Positions 58,188 to 64,000 of a stretch of 64,000 nt of DNA are shown piece after piece. The stretch spans positions 62,001-126,000 of the forward strand of contig NZ_QGOK01000012.1 of NCBI RefSeq assembly GCF_003259175.1, in the 5' to 3' direction. The notes beneath the pieces are model-generated. The model did not search any database and had not been told where the DNA came from. It saw only the letters and a list, made by a program, of their open reading frames with translations. Source of the stretch: Marinomonas shanghaiensis (GTDB lineage Bacteria; Pseudomonadota; Gammaproteobacteria; Pseudomonadales; Marinomonadaceae). The position numbers and the translations under genes are program-made. The first letter of the stretch is position 1, and each line of letters begins with the position of its first letter.

Positions 58188-58215
58188 GTAGTATTATAAC
58201 TATATTTCATACTAC
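58188..58215. repeat. Inverted repeat just upstream of tolC
   Basis: GTAGTAT (58188-58194) and ATACTAC (58209-58215) are perfect inverted repeats with a 14-nt AT-rich spacer, 16 nt ahead of the tolC ATG. It could be a repressor operator or a leader hairpin. Confidence 0.55.
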
Positions 58216-58231
58216 GAGCCCACAGAGATCT

Positions 58232-59557
58232 ATGAAAAAGCATATTATATCATCACTCATCGCTGCAGCCGTCCTAAGTAGTACGACTGCTCATGCAGAA
58301 AGCATTTACGAAGTATACAAGCTCGCTAAGCAACACGATCCTGGCTTAAGAGCAGCCGCCGCGACTTACCGCGCTGAAAATGAAAGCGTTACTGTCACCA
58401 AGGGTAACCTGTACCCTAACATCAGTTTTAGCGGCAATCTTGGTTACAGTAAAATAGACGGCCCTTCAAGCGATTACAGTAACCAAAGTAATGGCATATC
58501 ATTAGACATGAACTACCCTATCTATTCACCCGCTCTGGGTTACGCGGTAGATGCGGTTGAGCTCAGCTACGAAAGTGCTGGCATTAGCTTTGATAACACC
58601 GAAGAAGATTTAGCGTTAACGACATTAACAGAATACTTCAATCTGCTCATCGCACAGTCAACGTTGCAAACAACTGAAGCTCTCGTGAAAAGCACCGCAA
58701 GCCAACTAGACCGCGCCAAGAAGCAATACGAAGTAGGATTGGCCTCTATTACCGACTTACAAGATGCTCAAGCGGAATACGACTCTGTTCGGGTAACAGA
58801 GCTAAGTGCTCGTTCTGATGTGTCTTATGCACAAAAAGCACTTTACCAAAGAACCGGTCGAGAAATTCAAAGCATTCCTCAACTGTCAAAAGATTACCCT
58901 ATTCGTCTTGACCCGACTATGACAGTGGATTCTTTGATCGCAAAAGCACACCGTGACAACAAAGAGCTGCGCATTTTAAACCTCTCTGTTGCCAGTGCTG
59001 AGAACAACGTTAACATCCAGAAAGCCAATGGTCGCACCCCAACAGTCTCGATTACTGGCTCACTATCACGCTCTGACAATAACTACAGCAGTGCTCCAAC
59101 CTCAATGCAAGACGGTGCCACCAACACTTCTTCGATTGGTCTAGGTGTAAGCATCCCGCTTTACCAAGGTGGCGCTATTGATGCCTCAGTAAGACAAGCC
59201 GTTGCGCAAGCAGAATCGTCAACAGAGCAAAGAGCCAGCTCATTGCAAACCATTGAGCTGAATATTCGTAGCCTTTACCTTGAGCTGCAAACAGCGGTTG
59301 CTCAAATCGAAGCACAACAGCAGTTAATTCGCTCGCGTACGAGTGCACTTGAAGCCACGACGGCAGGTTACGATGTTGGTACACGAAACCTTGTTGAGTT
59401 GCTTGACGCACAATCTAACCTGTTCAATGCTCAAAACACCTATGAACAGTACCGTTATAATTTTGTGGTAAAAAAACTCAGTCTACTCGAAGCAACAGGA
59501 GATCTTACTGAAGATAAGATCAAAGAGTTAGACAAGTGGTTAATCGCTAAAAACTAA
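58232..59557 (+). CDS. tolC: Outer-membrane channel protein TolC
   Basis: A 441-residue outer-membrane efflux protein that forms the trimeric exit duct for type I secretion and RND pumps. A signal peptide (SLIAAAVLSSTTAHA) precedes ESIYEVYKLAKQHDP, the classical TolC start, and two homologous OEP repeats follow, with the matching QYEVGLASITDLQDAQAEYD and YDVGTRNLVELLDAQSNL helices. Length is shorter than E. coli TolC (493) at the C terminus, as in Pseudomonas relatives. No pump or secretion gene is adjacent. An inverted repeat sits upstream and a terminator downstream. Confidence 0.93.
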   Translation: MKKHIISSLIAAAVLSSTTAHAESIYEVYKLAKQHDPGLRAAAATYRAENESVTVTKGNLYPNISFSGNLGYSKIDGPSSDYSNQSNGISLDMNYPIYSPALGYAVDAVELSYESAGISFDNTEEDLALTTLTEYFNLLIAQSTLQTTEALVKSTASQLDRAKKQYEVGLASITDLQDAQAEYDSVRVTELSARSDVSYAQKALYQRTGREIQSIPQLSKDYPIRLDPTMTVDSLIAKAHRDNKELRILNLSVASAENNVNIQKANGRTPTVSITGSLSRSDNNYSSAPTSMQDGATNTSSIGLGVSIPLYQGGAIDASVRQAVAQAESSTEQRASSLQTIELNIRSLYLELQTAVAQIEAQQQLIRSRTSALEATTAGYDVGTRNLVELLDAQSNLFNAQNTYEQYRYNFVVKKLSLLEATGDLTEDKIKELDKWLIAKN

Positions 59558-59576
59558 TGTTACGGACATGGCAAAG

Positions 59577-59604
59577 AAAAGCCGCAAAAAAATGCGGCTT
59601 TTTT
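59577..59604. terminator. Bidirectional terminator between tolC and the M18 aminopeptidase gene
   Basis: AAAAGCCGCA and TGCGGCTTTT pair around a run of A, with further T on the plus strand; the converse A/T flank lets it serve the convergent gene too. Confidence 0.85.
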
Positions 59605-59625
59605 ATTTGCCTATCACGACGGATA

Positions 59626-60924
59626 TTAACGAGTGATTAACTTTTCTCGCTGCGTGAATCGCGTTAATACTTTGTACAAACCATACGCATCACGACTCCC
59701 CGCTAATTCACGAATCGAATGCATACCAAAGGTGGGTAATCCAATATCAATTGTTGGAACACCAATTTCACCCGAGGTAATAGGTCCGATCGTGCTGCCA
59801 CACGCCATATCACTGCGCACAACAAAACACTGAACCTCATAGTTTTCTTCCGCAGCAATATCACGATAAATACTGGCTGTTTCACTGTTGGTTGCATAGC
59901 GTTGATTGGCATTAACTTTAATCACAGCGCCTTTGTTAATGGCTGGCGCATGATTCTTGTCGTGTTTGTGTGCATAGTTAGGATGTAAACCATGCGCATT
60001 ATCGGCAGACACCAACATAGAACGCTGAATAGCTTGCACATACAGCTCTGGATTAGGTGTTAAACGACGTAGAACATCGTCTAGGAACGGGCCATTGGCA
60101 CCGCATGCTGACAAGCTGCCAATCTCCTCATGATCCGTACAAATTAACAGACTTGGGCGCTGTAAGCCCGAGCTCAGTAACGCTTGCAGGCCGACATAAC
60201 AGCTCAGTAAGTTATCCAATCTTGCAGAACAAATATACTCTTTGTGCAAGCCTACCAAAGCCGCAGGCTGGGTATCATACAAGCTTAATTCGAAATCCAA
60301 AATCGCATCAATTTCCAAATTAGCATGTTGCTTTTGCAACTGAGATTTTAACAAGGTATGCAAATCGAATTCATTTTCTGCGCCACATAAAATCGGCAAA
60401 ATTTCTTCTTGAGGATTAACAGAGAAACCTTCATTCGCTTGACGATTCAAATGAATGGCCAGATTCGGAACAACCGCAATCGGGTCTTTGAAATCCACCA
60501 AACGACTGACAATCTCACCGTTCTGCGTTTTTAGGGTGACACGTCCCGCAATCGATAAATCACGATCCAACCAAGTATGAAGCAAAACACCACCATAAAC
60601 TTCAACCCCCAGCTGATGATAACCAAAACGATCTACCTGTGCGTTAGGCTTCAGCTTTAAACATGGGCTATCGGTATGAGCACCTATCATGCGCCAACCA
60701 TTTTGACTAAAACTAAGCTGTGGTGTCGTAAACGCAATGAGAGAAGAACCATTGCGCGTTACAAAATATCGCCCGCCCTCTTCGATGACCCAGTTGTCTT
60801 CTTCCAACAACTCAACGAAGCCTTCTTCTAACAAGGCATTACGCATACTATCTGTCGCATGAAAAGGAGTGGGAGAAGATCTAAGAAATGACAATAAAGC
60901 GTCATTAAAATTTGAAAATTCCAT
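59626..60924 (-). CDS. apeB: M18-family aspartyl aminopeptidase-like protease
   Basis: A 432-residue dinuclear zinc exopeptidase. The metal ligands appear as His in GAHTDSPCLKLKP, the E-E pair in DHEEIGS, Asp/Gly in SDMACGSTIGP and His in FGMHSIRELAGSRD. The PFHATDSM start and length fit the M18 (aspartyl aminopeptidase) family, annotated apeB in pseudomonads. It removes N-terminal acidic residues. Divergent from prc. Confidence 0.93.
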   Translation of the reverse strand: MEFSNFNDALLSFLRSSPTPFHATDSMRNALLEEGFVELLEEDNWVIEEGGRYFVTRNGSSLIAFTTPQLSFSQNGWRMIGAHTDSPCLKLKPNAQVDRFGYHQLGVEVYGGVLLHTWLDRDLSIAGRVTLKTQNGEIVSRLVDFKDPIAVVPNLAIHLNRQANEGFSVNPQEEILPILCGAENEFDLHTLLKSQLQKQHANLEIDAILDFELSLYDTQPAALVGLHKEYICSARLDNLLSCYVGLQALLSSGLQRPSLLICTDHEEIGSLSACGANGPFLDDVLRRLTPNPELYVQAIQRSMLVSADNAHGLHPNYAHKHDKNHAPAINKGAVIKVNANQRYATNSETASIYRDIAAEENYEVQCFVVRSDMACGSTIGPITSGEIGVPTIDIGLPTFGMHSIRELAGSRDAYGLYKVLTRFTQREKLITR

Positions 60925-61048
60925 AATATCCTATAAGCACAATTGCTTTAAAAAAGTGACTTTTTAATACTTAGACTAGCCTTACAGCTCAGTGTCTAAT
61001 ATGATTTTACCAGTGACGTATAAAACAGACAGAGAGAGCCCATACCGG

Positions 61049-63097
61049 ATGAACTATAAACGCCTTTTGCTTTGCCTTCTAATCGGCTACACCTTTGCAT
61101 CAACATCGGCGTCGGCTTATCAGGAGCTACAACCTCCTCATGAATACGACAAAGTCTCCAAAGAACTCGTTGAAATGATAGAGGGCATACATTATAACAG
61201 ACCTCACATTGACGATGCCATTTCAGCCAAAGCGTTCGACTACTATATTGACGCCCTAGATCCGAGTAAGAGCTTCTTTTTACAAAGCGATATCGATGAG
61301 CTATCTCAATACCGCTATAGCTTCGACGATGCACTTAGAAATGGTGATACGCAAGTTGCCTACACAATCTACAACCTCTATCTGAAACGTTTGGAGACTA
61401 GACTCGATCATATCCAAAAGAATTTACCAAACATAGTAAAGAGCTTTGATTACGAGGTCGATGAGTCACTCAATGTCGACCCAGAAGCGCAAAAATGGGC
61501 AACCACTCAAGCCGAGTTAGACGATTACTGGCGTAAACGTCTTAAAAACCGCGCCCTGACGCTCAAACTAAATGGCGAAAATGAAGAAAAGATCATTTCC
61601 ACCATCGAACGTCGCTATAAAAATCAGCTCAAACAAGTGGATCAAACCAATGCCACTGACGTTTACCAAATTTTCGCAAACTCAATCACTGCGGCACTTG
61701 ACCCTCATAGCAACTACTTTGCCCCACGTGCTTCCGAAACCTTTAACATCAACATGAGCTTGTCTTTAGAAGGCATTGGTGCTGTCTTACAAATGGACGA
61801 TGACTACACTAAAGTCGTGCGCCTTGTTCCTGGTGGACCAGCAGCGACACAAAGCGATTTATCCCCTAACGACCGCATTATTGCCGTTGGACAAGAGGGA
61901 AAACCCATGATAGATGTCGTGGGAATGCGCCTTGACGACGTAGTGGATATGATTCGTGGCGAAAGAGACACAACGGTTATCTTGGAAGTGACGCCAAGCA
62001 AAGGTGACACTCAAACCAGCAAACGCATCAGCATTGTTCGCAAAAAAGTGAAACTAGAAGACCAATCTGCTAAAAAAGAAATTGTCGAAATTGAGCGTGA
62101 CGGTGAAAAATACAAAGTGGGCGTTATTACCCTGCCTACCTTTTATTCTGACTTCGCCGCGATTCAAGCTGGCGACAAAAACTACAAAAGCTCTACCAGA
62201 GACACCAAGCAATTGATTGATGAATTACGTGAAGAAGGCATTTCTGCACTGATTCTGGATCTAAGAAACAATGGCGGCGGCTCTTTGCAGGAAGCCAACG
62301 CCTTAACCGGACTGTTTATTCCCTCCGGTCCAACAGTACAAATACGGGATCAAAGCGGGCGTGTTACGCCTTTAGGAGATACTGACACAGCGATTGCTTA
62401 CAGTGGGCCGATGGCGGTTTTAGTGAACCGTATGAGCGCCTCTGCATCAGAGATCGTTGCCGGTGCACTACAAGACTACGGACGCGCCCTCATTCTTGGC
62501 GACCAAACTTTTGGTAAAGGCACAGTACAAGTATTGCAAGAACTGGATAAAGGCCAGCTAAAAATCACACAAGCGAAGTTTTACCGCGTGTCTGGTGAAA
62601 GCACTCAACATAAAGGCGTAATGCCTGACATTCCTTTCCCTTCTCTTATCGATAAAGACACCATAGGTGAAAGCGCTCTAGACAACCCACTGCCATGGGA
62701 CAAAATTCATGAAACTCGTTACCCTGTGTATTGGAACATACCAGCTTACTTGCCTATTTTAGAACCACGCCACGAAGCCAGAATGGCAAAAGATCCTAAC
62801 TTTGTGGCAATAAACGATCAAATCAGTGAATTTAAATCCCTAGCAGAAAGCTATAAAACCGTATCTTTAAAAGAGAGCACTCGAATACAGCAACGAGAAG
62901 AAGGCAAAAAAAGAGAACTTGAACGAGAAAATACGCGTCGCAAAGCACTTGGCTTAGAACTGCTCACATCGGTTGAAGACATAGTACCAATCGAAGAAGA
63001 CACCTATGCAAAAGAGGCTTCTGAAATACTGTTGGACTTCATTGCTACCAACCAAGTGGCACAACAGCAAGCCGATAAACAAACCGCACAAAAGTAA
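61049..63097 (+). CDS. prc: Tail-specific periplasmic protease Prc
   Basis: A 682-residue serine protease with Ser/Lys dyad that trims PBP3 and degrades periplasmic proteins with hydrophobic C termini. A signal peptide follows the ATG at 61049 (LLLCLLIGYTFASTSASA); a start at 60992 would add a hydrophilic 19 residues before it. A PDZ domain sits at about 225-320 (GIGAVLQMDDDYTKVVRLVPGGPA), and the catalytic Ser and Lys are in SASASEIVAGAL and TFGKGTVQ, 25 residues apart as in E. coli. The length equals E. coli Prc (682). A terminator follows directly. Confidence 0.95.
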   Translation: MNYKRLLLCLLIGYTFASTSASAYQELQPPHEYDKVSKELVEMIEGIHYNRPHIDDAISAKAFDYYIDALDPSKSFFLQSDIDELSQYRYSFDDALRNGDTQVAYTIYNLYLKRLETRLDHIQKNLPNIVKSFDYEVDESLNVDPEAQKWATTQAELDDYWRKRLKNRALTLKLNGENEEKIISTIERRYKNQLKQVDQTNATDVYQIFANSITAALDPHSNYFAPRASETFNINMSLSLEGIGAVLQMDDDYTKVVRLVPGGPAATQSDLSPNDRIIAVGQEGKPMIDVVGMRLDDVVDMIRGERDTTVILEVTPSKGDTQTSKRISIVRKKVKLEDQSAKKEIVEIERDGEKYKVGVITLPTFYSDFAAIQAGDKNYKSSTRDTKQLIDELREEGISALILDLRNNGGGSLQEANALTGLFIPSGPTVQIRDQSGRVTPLGDTDTAIAYSGPMAVLVNRMSASASEIVAGALQDYGRALILGDQTFGKGTVQVLQELDKGQLKITQAKFYRVSGESTQHKGVMPDIPFPSLIDKDTIGESALDNPLPWDKIHETRYPVYWNIPAYLPILEPRHEARMAKDPNFVAINDQISEFKSLAESYKTVSLKESTRIQQREEGKKRELERENTRRKALGLELLTSVEDIVPIEEDTYAKEASEILLDFIATNQVAQQQADKQTAQK

Positions 63098-63102
63098 ATA
63101 AC

Positions 63103-63152
63103 AAAGCCAGCAACAAAATGCGAAAATCGCGTTTTGTTGCTGGCTTTTTTTA
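63103..63152 (+). terminator. Strong terminator after prc
   Basis: A long near-perfect stem of 25 pairs, with one G-T wobble, from AAAGCCAGCAACAAAA inward and a 3-nt loop ends in a run of seven or more U on the plus strand. Confidence 0.9.
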
Positions 63153-63193
63153 TATAAAATCCCCCTTCCACATTAATACGAATTACATCAATC

Positions 63194-63523
63194 ATGGCAA
63201 AAGCGTCTTCCGATCGGAACACTATCGACTTATTTGGCAAGTCTCCAGGCCGCCCTCGAACGCAACCTCTGACCCGAAAAGACCAGCTCAAGCTGAACAA
63301 ACGTGCTCAGCGAGAAAAAGAGAAAGCTCAGGGATTAAAACGATTAGAATTGATTGTTGAACAAGACATTATTGATAAATTAGATGAGCTATGTGAACTG
63401 AATGGGATCAAACGTGCCGAATGGCTAACCTTACAAATCAATAAAAGCCTTGCCAAATCAAAAGCCATTAAATCGCCTAAAAAATCTGCGAAACCCGTGA
63501 GCACGACAACAAGTGCAGAATAA
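63194..63523 (+). CDS. ybfE: YbfE-like protein
   Basis: A 109-residue basic protein. The block DRNTIDLFGKSPGRPRTQPLTRKDQLKLNKRAQREKEK matches E. coli YbfE in pattern (DRTTLDLFAHERRPGRPKTNPLSR), and a ribbon-helix-helix-like part follows (GLKRLELIVEQDIIDKLDELCELNGIKRAEWL), suggesting nucleic-acid binding. E. coli ybfE is known as a LexA-regulated gene, but I see no LexA box (CTGT-N8-ACAG) before this one. The Lys/Ser/Thr-rich tail is probably disordered. Confidence 0.85.
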   Translation: MAKASSDRNTIDLFGKSPGRPRTQPLTRKDQLKLNKRAQREKEKAQGLKRLELIVEQDIIDKLDELCELNGIKRAEWLTLQINKSLAKSKAIKSPKKSAKPVSTTTSAE

Positions 63524-63570
63524 GACAGTCACAGTCTTCTTACAAAGCGCTCTCATTCACAATAGTGATT

Positions 63571-63579
63571 TGCTATACT
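63571..63579 (+). promoter_or_regulatory. Extended -10 promoter of tdk
   Basis: TGCTATACT is an extended -10 element (TGn-TATACT) about 40 nt upstream of the tdk ATG. The -35 position reads TCTCAT and is weak, as is common for extended -10 promoters. Confidence 0.45.
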
Positions 63580-63620
63580 AGTTGGCCAAATTCACCAATG
63601 ACCTAACAAACAGACCTGAT

Positions 63621-64000
63621 ATGGCTAAACTGTACTTTTACTACTCGGCAATGAACGCTGGCAAATCCACCGTTCTATTGCAATCCGCTCACAATTATCG
63701 AGAGCGGGGCATGCGAGTTTTACTCCTTACAGCCTCAATAGACGACCGATTTGAAACAGGACAAATCGCCTCTCGTATTGGCATATCGGCCAATGCCAGC
63801 GTATTTGACAATGGCACTAACCTCCTAGCGCTAGTGAAAGAAGAACACCAAAGTCAGCCATTAAGCTGCATATTGATTGATGAAGCGCAGTTTTTAACCA
63901 AAGAACAAGTGTACGACCTTACTGAGATCGTCGATACCTTACGCATTCCTGTTTTGGCGTTTGGCATTCGAACCGATTTCCAAGGCGAGCTATTTGAAGG
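63621..64000 (+). CDS. tdk: Thymidine kinase, 5' part only
   Basis: The first 126 residues of a type II thymidine kinase, cut by the window end. The P-loop is SAMNAGKST at 9-17, and the Walker B-type DEAQF block follows ([13 protein letters not shown]). The lid and zinc-binding cysteines lie beyond the window. It phosphorylates thymidine in the salvage pathway. ATG start, monocistronic as far as seen. Confidence 0.95.
   Translation, partial: MAKLYFYYSAMNAGKSTVLLQSAHNYRERGMRVLLLTASIDDRFETGQIASRIGISANASVFDNGTNLLALVKEEHQSQPLSCILIDEAQFLTKEQVYDLTEIVDTLRIPVLAFGIRTDFQGELFE

Noticed and set aside
63150-63193. LexA box expected upstream of the YbfE-like gene
   Set aside because: No CTGT-N8-ACAG-like site was found between the prc terminator and the start codon.
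1-64000. CRISPR arrays, insertion sequences, prophage or integron signs
   Set aside because: No regularly spaced repeats, transposase or integrase frames or terminal repeats were seen; gene content is chromosomal housekeeping.

Overview
The window is a gene-dense stretch of a gammaproteobacterial chromosome, AT-leaning, and best matched by the Oceanospirillales; a Marinomonas-like marine bacterium is my best guess. Support comes from the Pseudomonas-like order gyrA-serC-pheA-tyrA/aroA-cmk-rpsA, the proA-nadD-rsfS-rlmH-mrdA-rodA-mltB-rlpA-dacA-ybeD-lipB-lipA run, a FabV-type enoyl reductase, and the biosynthetic SpeA/AguB putrescine route. The genus is inferred from gene content only. I see no rRNA, tRNA, insertion sequence, prophage or CRISPR array.

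Layout. 1-3.2 kb: the start of a pdxJ variant, a Tag-like glycosylase, a FrnE-like thioredoxin-fold protein and an iron-storage cluster (bfd plus two complementary bacterioferritin subunits) with a Fur-box promoter. 3.2-10.6 kb: parC, an unrecognised cupin-like protein, an ABM-GNAT fusion, a candidate small RNA, aguB and speA. 10.6-21.6 kb: one long minus-strand cell-elongation and lipoate run from proA to lipA. 21.7-32.7 kb: trmO with a small unknown gene, then the aromatic amino acid/serine supraoperon (rpsA, cmk, tyrA-aroA fusion, pheA, serC, gyrA). 33-43 kb: ubiG, yciK, a pitrilysin protease, fabV, a glycosyltransferase, a YeeN-type YebC protein and an acyltransferase. 43-54 kb: regulation and sensing (baeSR with an AEC transporter, dctBD, a Fur-boxed AraC regulator-flavodoxin operon, a chemoreceptor). 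54-64 kb: gltX, xni, an unknown secreted protein, tolC, an M18 aminopeptidase, prc, ybfE and the start of tdk.

The genes form several working units. PBP2, RodA, MltB, RlpA and PBP5 make and trim lateral-wall peptidoglycan. LipB and LipA build lipoate. SpeA makes agmatine and AguB the last step to putrescine, while the middle enzyme AguA is not in view. Bfd, the Bfr pair and the flavodoxin operon all point to Fur-controlled iron economy.

Most of the window is ordinary housekeeping DNA. The observations I rate highest are: the EPSP-synthase half of the TyrA-AroA fusion has lost nearly all active-site residues; a plus-strand promoter/terminator unit at about 7540-7643 looks like an unannotated small RNA with a C-rich loop; two adjacent bacterioferritins have reciprocal losses of heme and ferroxidase ligands; an ABM domain is fused to a RimJ-like acetyltransferase; and a double palindrome plus a Fur box precedes the AraC-flavodoxin operon. 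I found no wholly new multi-gene system.
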